Assembly: GCA_964549765.1 (NCBI GenBank)
Contig: CAZJWR010000014.1
Span: 4,230-68,229 of the forward strand
Direction of reading: 5' to 3'
Length of the DNA: 64,000 nucleotides
DNA from: CAZJWR01 sp964549765
Lineage (GTDB): Bacteria > Zixibacteria > MSB-5A5 > GN15 > JAAZOE01
A model generated the notes under the pieces. That model did not search any database and was not told the DNA's origin. It saw only the letters and a list, made by a program, of their open reading frames with translations. Position numbers and translations under genes: made by a program. This document shows, piece by piece, positions 9,022 to 17,038 of this stretch (within the stretch, counting starts at the first letter, position 1; every line of letters starts with the position of its first letter).

Positions 9022-10466
9022 GCCGATTCTCCCGCCTGTACATCCACGCGATAACCCCAGTATCCTTCGAGTAAATCCATCTGATGGCAGAATTCATTAT
9101 ACGCCAGCCGCAGCTTGTCGAACGGCTCGCGGTCCTTGTTCTGATCTTTCCCATCGCACGCACCAACCAGCTTTTTCAACTCGGCGATCTGTTTTTCCAG
9201 ATCGGGGATCTTGCTTTTGGCGAATTCCTCCTTGACGCCGAATTCGGAACCGGCCTCATCGATTATATCCAGCGCGACATCCGGCAGATTCCGTTCGCTC
9301 AGGTAGCGCTGGGCGAATTTGACGGCCCCGACCAACGCGCCATGCGTGTAATTGATCTTGTGGTGCTCTTCGTATTTGGAGACGACGCCTTTCACGATCC
9401 GCACGGCGACGTCGAAATTTGGTTCCTCGACCAAGATTTTCTCGAACCGCCGCTCCAGCGCTTTATCCTTTTCAAGATGTTTGGTATATTCCTCTTCGGT
9501 GGTCGCGCCGATCACTCGTATCTGGCCGCGCGCCAGTGGCGGCTTGAGCAGATTGGCGGCGTCGCTGCCGCCGGTTTTGTTGGCGATAGTGTGGATTTCG
9601 TCGATAAAGAGAATGATCTTCCCGGCCGATTTGACCACGTCGCCGATCAGGCTCTTGAACCGCTCCTCGAATTCGCCTTTATATTTGGCCCCGGCCACCA
9701 TGGCCCCCATGTCGACTTCCATGACCTTCGCATCCTGCATGGCCTTGGGGACATTGCCGTCGATGACCGCCTGAGCGAAACCCTCGACAATGGCGGTTTT
9801 GCCCACGCCCGGCCCGCCCACCAGCACCGGGCTGTTTTTGCGCCGTCGCTGGAGGATTTGGATCACCTGCTGAATCTCCAGATCGCGCCCGATGACCGGA
9901 TCGAACTGCCCCGCCGCCGCCTGATTGGTAAGATCGGTGCAGTACCGCAGCGTCCCGGCGACTTTCGTCTCGCCTTCGCCCGCTTCTTCGCCGCCCGGCG
10001 GTCTGCCGCCGGTCGCGATCTCCTCCACCGCTTTGCCCTCGGCGATGGCCCGATAGATATCTTCCTTGGCGATGCCAATCTTGTCGCGGACGTAGGGCGC
10101 CAGTTTCGATTTGGGGTCAAAGATCGAGATGAAGATATGCTCCGGCTCCACCAAGGCGTCATAGAGCTTGACCTTCTCCTCGATGGCCCGGTTGAGCGTT
10201 TCCTGGACGGCCGGTGAGATGGTGATATTATCGCGCGCTTTGCTGCGGCTGGACTGATCTTTGAGATATACTTCCGTGATCGATTGGATGAATCCGGCCG
10301 TTTTGCCCAGTTGATTGAGAATCGACTCGACCTGCGATCCCTCTTGACGCACCGTTGCGATCAACAGGTGTTCGATATCGATTTCGGGGTGCCGGAATTC
10401 GGTGGCGATTTCCTTGGCGGTCTTGATCACCGCCCGCGAATCCGATGAGTAATTGGCTATGTCCAT
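9018..10466 (-). CDS. clpV: ClpV/TssH N-terminal half (N domain + D1 AAA+), separate gene
   Basis: A 482-residue protein holding the N-terminal half of ClpV, the unfoldase that disassembles contracted T6SS sheaths. Residues 1-150 are a Clp-N double repeat ('HPEIDIEHLLIATVRQEGSQ'; 'LVEPEHIFISIFD'). D1 follows with 'DPVIGRDLEIQQVIQILQRR', Walker A 'GGPGVGKT', Walker B 'KIILFIDEIHTI', sensor text 'IRVIGATTEEEY' and an arginine finger 'ALERRFEKI'. The chain ends inside the M-domain coiled coil ('DLEKQIAELKKLVGAC...') and stops at TGA 9018-9020, overlapping the start of the D2 gene. A good minus-strand promoter sits about 85 bp upstream of the ATG. Confidence 0.87.
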   Translation of the reverse strand: MDIANYSSDSRAVIKTAKEIATEFRHPEIDIEHLLIATVRQEGSQVESILNQLGKTAGFIQSITEVYLKDQSSRSKARDNITISPAVQETLNRAIEEKVKLYDALVEPEHIFISIFDPKSKLAPYVRDKIGIAKEDIYRAIAEGKAVEEIATGGRPPGGEEAGEGETKVAGTLRYCTDLTNQAAAGQFDPVIGRDLEIQQVIQILQRRRKNSPVLVGGPGVGKTAIVEGFAQAVIDGNVPKAMQDAKVMEVDMGAMVAGAKYKGEFEERFKSLIGDVVKSAGKIILFIDEIHTIANKTGGSDAANLLKPPLARGQIRVIGATTEEEYTKHLEKDKALERRFEKILVEEPNFDVAVRIVKGVVSKYEEHHKINYTHGALVGAVKFAQRYLSERNLPDVALDIIDEAGSEFGVKEEFAKSKIPDLEKQIAELKKLVGACDGKDQNKDREPFDKLRLAYNEFCHQMDLLEGYWGYRVDVQAGESA

Positions 10467-10550
10467 ATCGCCCTGCCCTGTTCATTGTCGGATGGCCAAT
10501 TCAGCGCCGCTCGACCGGTCATCTATCCTTGCCTTTCGTGATAACTATTT

Positions 10551-10579
10551 ATTTTATAACCAGTTGCCCTTGTTGTCAA
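10551..10579 (-). promoter_or_regulatory. Sigma-70-type promoter for the split clpV/sheath/baseplate unit
   Basis: Read on the minus strand, TTGACA (10579-10574), a 17-nt spacer and TAAAAT (10556-10551) lie 85 bp upstream of the clpV ATG in a non-coding, AT-rich gap. This divides the T6SS locus into an effector/accessory unit and a structural unit that can be transcribed separately. Confidence 0.6.
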
Positions 10580-10625
10580 GAGCTTTGTTTTCCTTAAACT
10601 TCGACGCCGCATGGGAATCGAACAC

Positions 10626-11822
10626 TCAGGGCGAAGGAAAACGGTCCGAATTTATATATTGGACGTTCTTGGCCCTGACTTCCAATTTGGCATCAAATTT
10701 CACATCCTGCAGATGCAGGTTTTCGAAAACGCCGTCATCCAGTACAAGATAATCGTCGAACGCACATGAACTGATATCCATGTCGATCACCTTCGCCTGC
10801 GACATATTGGCCCCGCTGATATTGCTGTTAGTCATCCGGGAATTGCCGGTTATTACCGACTCGACCAGATCGAGATAGGCCACGTTGCAGTCGCGTATAT
10901 CCAAACCGGCGAGATTTGATTGATAGAAGGTCGGCTCGGAAAACAGTTTGCTGGATGCAATCGTCAATGTGCTGCATGTTGAATTGATAAGATTGAGACC
11001 GGTGAATCTATCGCATTCTGTAAAGGAGAGTCTGGAAATCACGGCTTTCCCGAAAGTAATCCCTTTGCTGGCGACCTGCTTGAAGGTCATTCTTTTGACG
11101 TCGCTTTCGTTGAAACTGCAGAAATCGATCGACCCTTTTTCGAAGTCGATGTCTTGCATGACGGTATTGGCCATAACGACATTTTCCAAACGGCCCTCCT
11201 TGAACAGCACGTTACCTAGATGCGCATAATAAAAGGAGGAATTGTCCAGATGGCAGCTTTCGAAACTTCCGCCGGTAAATTCGGCATGAGTGAAGATCCC
11301 GGAATTATCGTCCGCCTTTTCGAAAGTGCAATCGCGGAATTTGGCGTTTTCCATTTCCATGTTTTCCGAACCGCATCCGCGAAATATGCATTTCACGAAT
11401 TCCGCCCGGTTGAATTTGGTATACCGGAAGCGACAGTTGTTGAATTCGACCTCGGTGAATTTCGAATCGGAAAAATCCGATCCCGTGGCGTCAACGTCTT
11501 TAAAAATCGATTTCCGAATGTCGCCGGAGGTTATATTCGATTGCAGAAGATCGACGTTTTCGAGAGAGGAGTTGTTGAGTCTGATGCCCTTCAAATTTTC
11601 CTCCTCCAATTTCTTATTCTTAAGGTGCCACCCCTCAGCACCGACGGAAGCATTGAATTTCTCGATATCCGCCAATAACTCCTTTTCCTTATCGTCCAGT
11701 CTGGATTTCATACAACTTATCCCCGAAAAAAGGATGAGTAGAACGATAACCACGGGCCATGCCGGCGTTCTACTGGTATTTGGATAATTTTTTTCTCCAC
11801 TCAAAATCCGGTATCTCCGCAC
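10626..11822 (-). CDS. Pentapeptide-repeat-like protein, N-terminally anchored or lipoprotein
   Basis: A protein of up to 398 residues. Residues about 20-40 form one hydrophobic stretch (VVIVLLILFSGISC), which could be a membrane anchor or, less typically, a lipoprotein signal ending at Cys. From residue 75 on the chain is a run of degenerate pentapeptide repeats ('LNNSSLENVDLLQSNITSGD', 'ATGSDFSDSKFTEVEFNNC', 'FRYTKFNRAEFVKC'), which build a right-handed quadrilateral beta-helix. The longest start is GTG at 11822, overlapping the phosphoesterase gene by 53 bp; a TTG near 11804 is an alternative, and the true start is unsettled. It is last in the accessory block before the clpV promoter. Position and envelope targeting suit an immunity or accessory role for the adjacent phosphoesterase, but that is inference. 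Confidence 0.6.
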   Translation of the reverse strand: MRRYRILSGEKNYPNTSRTPAWPVVIVLLILFSGISCMKSRLDDKEKELLADIEKFNASVGAEGWHLKNKKLEEENLKGIRLNNSSLENVDLLQSNITSGDIRKSIFKDVDATGSDFSDSKFTEVEFNNCRFRYTKFNRAEFVKCIFRGCGSENMEMENAKFRDCTFEKADDNSGIFTHAEFTGGSFESCHLDNSSFYYAHLGNVLFKEGRLENVVMANTVMQDIDFEKGSIDFCSFNESDVKRMTFKQVASKGITFGKAVISRLSFTECDRFTGLNLINSTCSTLTIASSKLFSEPTFYQSNLAGLDIRDCNVAYLDLVESVITGNSRMTNSNISGANMSQAKVIDMDISSCAFDDYLVLDDGVFENLHLQDVKFDAKLEVRAKNVQYINSDRFPSP

Positions 11823-14364
11823 GTTTTCGATCTCGTTTTACGATATATTTCTTATGCGTCGCCTTGCCGAAAAGCCCGCCCCCGGATGTATCGTTGTCAA
11901 GCTGGAATTCAAAATTCCAATGGCTGTCGAAATCGTAATGGGCGATCAGGTCGCTTTTGCAACCGAATTGAATGGAAAAAAACAAGGCTCGTTCATGCTG
12001 GGTCGTAAAATGGTAACGAAACGCTCGCACGTTCTCGCGTCCCTGGATTATCCACCGTTTGGCATCCCGGTCATAGGTCAATGATATCCGCTTCCATTCG
12101 GCGCTGGTAGCGTAGACGTACATGAACATCTGTCTGACATACACGAGATTCGCAATTTCTTTGGGCACAACAAAACGGAAGGCATAGGTTACGTCGTTCA
12201 TTTTCTCCCTGCGGATTTCGAATTTGTCCGAAACGAACTCGACGAGGACCGCTTTTTTGGCGATAATGTCGAGATAATCCAGGGCAACCACGAAACGGGG
12301 TTTTACGGACGTTTTAATGGCTCTTATGCGCTGCAATTTGCCCGCGCCGTCGAAAAAGAACGCTCCCCCGGAGGCGCTTTCGCTTCCCCATCCGTCAAAT
12401 TCCTTGGCCCAATTATATCTCGGCAACGGCCCGGCAGAATCGGTTACGACCACCGCCGGTATGGCCTTGGCGGCGTCAGGATTAAACTGGGCGTAGTCTT
12501 TAACCGCCGTCTTGACCGAATTGTCTCCCGAATAATCCGTCCGCAGGATGGAATAGACACCCCGGCGGTGAGAATGACCGGAAAGGGCGCACTGGATTCT
12601 TCGCTCTTTTTCCATGTATTTTTCATACAATGGCTTACGATTTTTCTCGAATGTGCCCATATCAAATTTGCCGGCATCCCATCCGCTGTCGAATTCGACG
12701 TCTCCCTCCTCGGTGGTATTGAAGGGTATCTCTTCACGGTAACTCACGAATGTGAAATGCGACAGAAGGATCACCTTTTTGCCGCATTCGACGGCGGTCC
12801 TGACCATCTTCAGTTGCAGATCCGATATCGACAGATCGGCCCGGGGCAGATGTCCCCAAAACCCCTGACCGGTATCGCCCGGCAGACCGATTACATCCTC
12901 CTCATCACCCCACCCCAGACCGACCAGCGCCTGATACGGTAGCGCAGCGAAGTAACTCGAAAAGGGCGTCAGGACGGAGTAAAACCATCCCAGCTTCTTG
13001 GGTTTGAAGTTGAACTTGGATTTGACCTCGGCATAGGTTTTACCGAAGGCCAAAATGGCTTCGTAAATAGTCAGATTATGATCAGCCGGGATGCCTTCAT
13101 TGGCCCGGATCAACTCCCAAACGACGCGCGGCGATATGCCGTACGGTTCGAAATAGCAGTCATGATTGCCGGAGACGACGAAAACAGGCTTCTTGTATCT
13201 GGCACAAAAATAGATCAGCAGCGAATAAATGGTCACATAATCGACATAACATTGGTAGCGCTTATCGTAACTGCCGTCGATAGCGACCGTCTCCCAGATA
13301 TCCTTAACGCTGGGCCGGGCTTTCCGCACTCCCGGTCCGGCATAGACATTTCGGATATAGTCGATCAAATCGCCGGCCAGAAAGAGCATGTGGATCGAAC
13401 GGTCCTGACCGATGCGATCGAGAAGCTCCTTGATGTTTTTCGAACAGATGCCGAACATCGGCCCGATTTCGGGCGATACGTTCGTGTCTTCTTCGCGCGT
13501 GCTCCCGTCGGCCTGGACGGCATACTCGATGACCCGAGCCGGGCTTTTGCAAAGGACATTCTGCCGGGAACTGATGTGGAGATCGGATAACTGAGCGATG
13601 TTCAAATGGCGTTTTGTCGCATAATAGAAGAGCGGGTGATACGCTTGGACCGGGCTGAGCCGATCGACGGTCGCGATGTCGATGTCCGCAGCGGGGGCTG
13701 TCACATTGAAACGATACCATCCGCCGCCAACGATTTTGTCCCTTTTCAACTTGGTGAGCGCCTTGCGGACGAAAATATCCTGGTATTCATTCGGTGTGAA
13801 CGACCGGGTGGGAGCGTGAAATTTCGTGAGCCGTAACGTTTCCGGTTGTTGTCCCGATCGCGAGTCGTGGCGGGGCAGAACGCCTTTGAGGGATTTATCC
13901 GCGCTATAAAGCCAAAAGAAATTGTAGAGCCCTTCTTCGGCAAGGCCCGTTCTCCGAACTGAGACATTGTAGACTTTCGTGTATCCCGCATCCTTGTACA
14001 CTTTGACAATCCGTTTATCGAGCGACCCGCCGAAGTATCTTTTCGTGCCGAAAATTTCATCGTCGTCTATATCTTTGGGATCTTCAACCCTGATGTTATT
14101 TCCAAGCTGCTCATACAGCGGGGTATGAGTGTAGCTTTTCTGCATATCCAGATTTTGGGTGATTTTGAGCTGCCAATTGACGTTTTGCGCTTTTATGGAG
14201 ATATTCTTTCTGCCGAGCAGGATCAGAAAAATGGGGTCGCTTTCAAACAGCAGTTCGGGGGTGAGAAGCGAGGGATAGAGAATGATAGCCGGAACGAGTC
14301 TGACGACCATGCTCCTGGCCCCGGAGGGGCAAACATAACGCGGCTCTCCCGATTTCTTGCTCAT
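11770..14364 (-). CDS. Calcineurin-like metallophosphoesterase, T6SS-linked (effector candidate)
   Basis: An 864-residue protein without a signal peptide. The metallophosphoesterase motifs appear in order: 'AQLSDLHIS' (about residue 258), 'LAGDLIDY' (328), 'VVSGNHDCYF' (397), 'ILLSHFTF' (535) and 'LSGHSHRRG' (596). These supply the Asp/His/Asn/His ligands of a binuclear metal site and suggest a phosphomono- or phosphodiesterase. A beta-rich N-terminal region of about 230 residues and a C-terminal region of about 200 residues are not recognised. The N-terminus has hydrophobic runs (VRLVPAIILYPSLL; PIFLILLG). ATG 14364 follows AAGGA. It lies in the T6SS accessory operon between the Ig-like carrier gene and the pentapeptide gene. 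Delivery as a toxin is a hypothesis; a housekeeping enzyme is less likely given the context. Confidence 0.72.
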   Translation of the reverse strand: MSKKSGEPRYVCPSGARSMVVRLVPAIILYPSLLTPELLFESDPIFLILLGRKNISIKAQNVNWQLKITQNLDMQKSYTHTPLYEQLGNNIRVEDPKDIDDDEIFGTKRYFGGSLDKRIVKVYKDAGYTKVYNVSVRRTGLAEEGLYNFFWLYSADKSLKGVLPRHDSRSGQQPETLRLTKFHAPTRSFTPNEYQDIFVRKALTKLKRDKIVGGGWYRFNVTAPAADIDIATVDRLSPVQAYHPLFYYATKRHLNIAQLSDLHISSRQNVLCKSPARVIEYAVQADGSTREEDTNVSPEIGPMFGICSKNIKELLDRIGQDRSIHMLFLAGDLIDYIRNVYAGPGVRKARPSVKDIWETVAIDGSYDKRYQCYVDYVTIYSLLIYFCARYKKPVFVVSGNHDCYFEPYGISPRVVWELIRANEGIPADHNLTIYEAILAFGKTYAEVKSKFNFKPKKLGWFYSVLTPFSSYFAALPYQALVGLGWGDEEDVIGLPGDTGQGFWGHLPRADLSISDLQLKMVRTAVECGKKVILLSHFTFVSYREEIPFNTTEEGDVEFDSGWDAGKFDMGTFEKNRKPLYEKYMEKERRIQCALSGHSHRRGVYSILRTDYSGDNSVKTAVKDYAQFNPDAAKAIPAVVVTDSAGPLPRYNWAKEFDGWGSESASGGAFFFDGAGKLQRIRAIKTSVKPRFVVALDYLDIIAKKAVLVEFVSDKFEIRREKMNDVTYAFRFVVPKEIANLVYVRQMFMYVYATSAEWKRISLTYDRDAKRWIIQGRENVRAFRYHFTTQHERALFFSIQFGCKSDLIAHYDFDSHWNFEFQLDNDTSGGGLFGKATHKKYIVKRDRKRAEIPDFEWRKKLSKYQ

Positions 14365-14368
14365 ACCG

Positions 14369-15295
14369 TCAGTCCTTTTCGCCTTCTTCTATATTCGCCA
14401 TATCGTCGCCTTCTTCGCTCTCCTTCTCCTCATCTTTCCCCTTGATGACAATTTCGTATTTGCCGGGAGGTATCTTATCCTCCCGAATGAAACCCTCCTC
14501 GTCAAATTTCCCGGTTCTTTCCGTGCCGTCAGGCAGATACAAGGTATAGGTTTCGTCGCCAACCAGATTCATTAATTGAATTTCAATCCAGTCCTTGAAT
14601 TCCAGCAGGCCCGATTCCTGATCGCGGCCGAATTTCTGGCCGTCGATCTCGATCACGAAGAAATATTCCGGGGGATTATACGACTTGCCATATTTTTTCA
14701 GCTCTTCGTCGGTCGCGATCTCATCGGTATCTTCGTGATACTCGTATTCCCACTTAAGCTCGATCTTATCCTTCTCGATCTTTGCCGGGATCTCCACGAT
14801 TTTGTCGTGAATGTTGTCGCGGTCATATTCGTAGATCGTGACCATCGCATCCGTACCGTTGTCGCATCCCGACACATCCGCCGATAGGGTCAGCACGTCC
14901 TCTCGGCGCGCCTCTTTGGCGCTCCATTTCATATTGGTCACCGTTATCGCCGGAGCCGCCGGAATTCGGTTGGATTCGCCGGACAGCCCGTTTCCCGGAA
15001 GTTCCACTTTGAAAAACACCGCATCATCAAGATCGATATCTTCGGGGATATCGAATTCGCCGACGAATTTGTTATTTTTGATGACGTCGTTTATTTTGCC
15101 CAGTTTTTTGCCGTTTTCGCTCTTGCCCTCTATTTTAATCTTGGCCCCGTTGCCCACCAGCGCCGTCATGACCTCGAATCCCGCCTTCCCGCCAGCGCGC
15201 GCTCGTCCCGTCCGCCATGCGGCATAGATCAATTGCGAATCGAGCTTGATTTCGTGCTCGGAATCGGTCGCCTTGTTGTATTCTAGATCAGCCAC
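14369..15295 (-). CDS. T6SS accessory protein: Ig-like module plus 'LPDG' carrier domain
   Basis: A 308-residue, acidic, soluble protein with no signal peptide. After about 100 residues an Ig-like segment begins ('MKWSAKEARREDVLTLSADV'; 'ELKWEYEYHED'; 'PPEYFFVIEIDGQKFG'). It leads into 'SGLLEFKDWIEIQL' and then a small domain 'ETYTLYLPDGTERTGKFDEE' followed by a P-P-G-K-Y-E-I-V-I strand. The same two-module order ends the PAAR protein in this operon (20.3 kb), so the modules are shared. In other bacteria such domains are found in PAAR-, OmpA- and LysM-containing T6SS proteins, and I infer an adaptor or structural role. Start GTG 15295 is 2 bp after the eagR stop. The last 25 residues are Glu/Lys-rich. 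Confidence 0.6.
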   Translation of the reverse strand: MADLEYNKATDSEHEIKLDSQLIYAAWRTGRARAGGKAGFEVMTALVGNGAKIKIEGKSENGKKLGKINDVIKNNKFVGEFDIPEDIDLDDAVFFKVELPGNGLSGESNRIPAAPAITVTNMKWSAKEARREDVLTLSADVSGCDNGTDAMVTIYEYDRDNIHDKIVEIPAKIEKDKIELKWEYEYHEDTDEIATDEELKKYGKSYNPPEYFFVIEIDGQKFGRDQESGLLEFKDWIEIQLMNLVGDETYTLYLPDGTERTGKFDEEGFIREDKIPPGKYEIVIKGKDEEKESEEGDDMANIEEGEKD

Positions 15296-15297
15296 GG

Positions 15298-15735
15298 TTA
15301 CTCTTCGTCGCTCTCGGCGCCGGGATTAAAAGATTCGATCATGTGGTCCACCTCGACGCCGATGGTCTTGATCGTTTTTTTGGAAAAATTAGCCATAAAC
15401 GTATATCCGACGCCGTCGATGATCATGTACACGACTTTGTTGAAATTGACCTGAGTGTCCACGGGAATCCATTTGTAGACACATTCATAGACAGTCCTGC
15501 CGTCGGATAACGTCTTTTCTTCCTGTTTCAGGACTGTGGCGCCCTGAACCGATCCCAGCAGCGAGTCGAAACGGTCACGGCCATAGTCAGCCACATCAGC
15601 CGCTTCCGGGTCCGGTTCGATGACCAATTGCAGATTGTGCTGTACCCCGCTGTCATCGGGTCCCTGGAAGAAGTATACCGTCCGGTCCGACCACCCGTCC
15701 GGGAGCACCAGTAGAAATCGATTATTCGTGTTCAT
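15298..15735 (-). CDS. DUF1795/DcrB-like protein, EagR-type effector chaperone
   Basis: A 145-residue soluble protein that fits the DUF1795 (EagR/EagT6) family: 'FLLVLPDGWSDRTVYFF' at the N-terminus, a central 'LLGSVQGATVLKQEEKTLSD', and 'DGVGYTFMANFSKKT' before the C-terminal helix. In proteobacteria these dimeric chaperones shield N-terminal transmembrane helices of PAAR-containing T6SS effectors before export. Here the gene lies between the propeller gene and the Ig-like gene. No protein in the window pairs a PAAR domain with a clear transmembrane pair, so its client is not evident; the hydrophobic N-terminus of the phosphoesterase is the only obvious candidate nearby. The ATG at 15735 is preceded by AGGA at about 12 nt. 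Confidence 0.75.
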   Translation of the reverse strand: MNTNNRFLLVLPDGWSDRTVYFFQGPDDSGVQHNLQLVIEPDPEAADVADYGRDRFDSLLGSVQGATVLKQEEKTLSDGRTVYECVYKWIPVDTQVNFNKVVYMIIDGVGYTFMANFSKKTIKTIGVEVDHMIESFNPGAESDEE

Positions 15736-15773
15736 AATGCGTATTATCCTGAACGATTTTCTGAATCCTCATG

Positions 15774-17036
15774 TCAGTCTATCCTGGTCAATGTCTTCGC
15801 GGTGGCGACATAGATGCCGCCGCCCTTTCCCACGACCGCCGGGACCGAGATTCTTCGATCGAATTCAAGGCTGAAGACCGTCGCTCCGGCGCCGTTAACC
15901 AAATAGATGGCTTTCTCTGCGGCAACCAAGAGGGCGCCGTCGGCCAAAGCGGTAACATAACTCACCGTCTCACCGTCGGTTTCGAATTTACGGAGGAGCT
16001 TTCCTGCGGTCAACATGATAACCGATCGACCGCTGCCCACAAGAACCAGTCCGTCGGGACCCAGTATCGGGGGTTGCACATCTGCAAGAGAATTCACCAT
16101 GATATCGTCGGTCCACCGCCAGAGCTCCTTGCCCGACCCGTCCAAGACGATCAGCGCCGCCCGGCCGTCCTGTTTGCCCAGAAAGTAGAGATTCCCGTCA
16201 GTGTCGGAACTGGCCGCGACGGGCGATTCCAACGGATAGTCGAAATGAGCTAACTCCTCCTCCTCTTCGATTCCCTCACCGGGATCGGCATTATAGACGA
16301 CAACCTTCTCGGGCTGAAACACCACGAATCGGTTTGCGCGTGAGTCGTACAGCGGCAGGAGCCGCGGTTCACCGCCGAAACCCGCGACCCATCCGTAATC
16401 GAGCGTCCCGTACTCTTTCTTGTAAAACGTGGTTTCCGGTCCGCCTTCCTCCGGCATCGGGCGGGATACGCACATCGCCAGAAACCCGTCGGCCAGCGGC
16501 TCGATATACACCGGCGCTGCGGCCATGTAGGCGTCGAGGACATACATGGGTTCTTTCACGAGATCGCCGCCGAGGGTAATCGCGCTCAGTTCATTTATCT
16601 GCGTGTCCTGTCCCCGAAAATAGACTTTACCGTCAAAGATCGATACCGGCGACCCCGGGCGCTTTACCTTCGTCCACAGCCGCTTCCCGGCCGCGTCAAA
16701 GCCGCTCACGTTTGTCCTTGAATACGCGATCAGGTATCCCTCGGCGGTCAATAGCGCTTCGGGCGCAAAGTCGATTGTATCATTTTCCTGCAGCGGCACC
16801 TGCCAGACGACCTCGCCCGCGCCCGATGCGGCGATATCAACGAACGATGATCGTCGGGCGTCGGCGTATTTTCTCACGTAGGAGTTCGACATAGCTCCGA
16901 CCGATTCCTTTCTTGACTGCTGCTCGCCGGAGGTGTCCTGTCCCGAACAGCAGACGGTATTGACCACCGCGCAGATCATCACGATGGGGATGATGATTCC
17001 ACGGGCAAGCATCGGCGCCCTCCGTGCGGTAATCAT
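15774..17036 (-). CDS. Exported PQQ-like beta-propeller protein (immunity candidate)
   Basis: A 420-residue protein with an N-terminal export signal (ARGIIIPIVMICAVVNTVCC), possibly a lipoprotein ending at one of the two cysteines. The rest reads as a PQQ/WD-like propeller, with repeated blades such as 'GEVVWQVPLQEN', 'GYLIAYSRTNVSGFDAAGKR' then L-W, 'GNLYFLGKQDGRAALIVLDG' then S-G-K-E-L-W-R-W, and 'GGGIYVATAKTLTRID'. I use ATG 17036, which has GGAGG 8 nt upstream and lies 2 bp after the stop of the metallopeptidase gene. Tight coupling to an effector-like gene plus export to the periplasm makes it a reasonable immunity candidate, but propellers have many roles and no direct evidence exists. 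Confidence 0.68.
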   Translation of the reverse strand: MITARRAPMLARGIIIPIVMICAVVNTVCCSGQDTSGEQQSRKESVGAMSNSYVRKYADARRSSFVDIAASGAGEVVWQVPLQENDTIDFAPEALLTAEGYLIAYSRTNVSGFDAAGKRLWTKVKRPGSPVSIFDGKVYFRGQDTQINELSAITLGGDLVKEPMYVLDAYMAAAPVYIEPLADGFLAMCVSRPMPEEGGPETTFYKKEYGTLDYGWVAGFGGEPRLLPLYDSRANRFVVFQPEKVVVYNADPGEGIEEEEELAHFDYPLESPVAASSDTDGNLYFLGKQDGRAALIVLDGSGKELWRWTDDIMVNSLADVQPPILGPDGLVLVGSGRSVIMLTAGKLLRKFETDGETVSYVTALADGALLVAAEKAIYLVNGAGATVFSLEFDRRISVPAVVGKGGGIYVATAKTLTRID

Positions 17037-17038
17037 GG

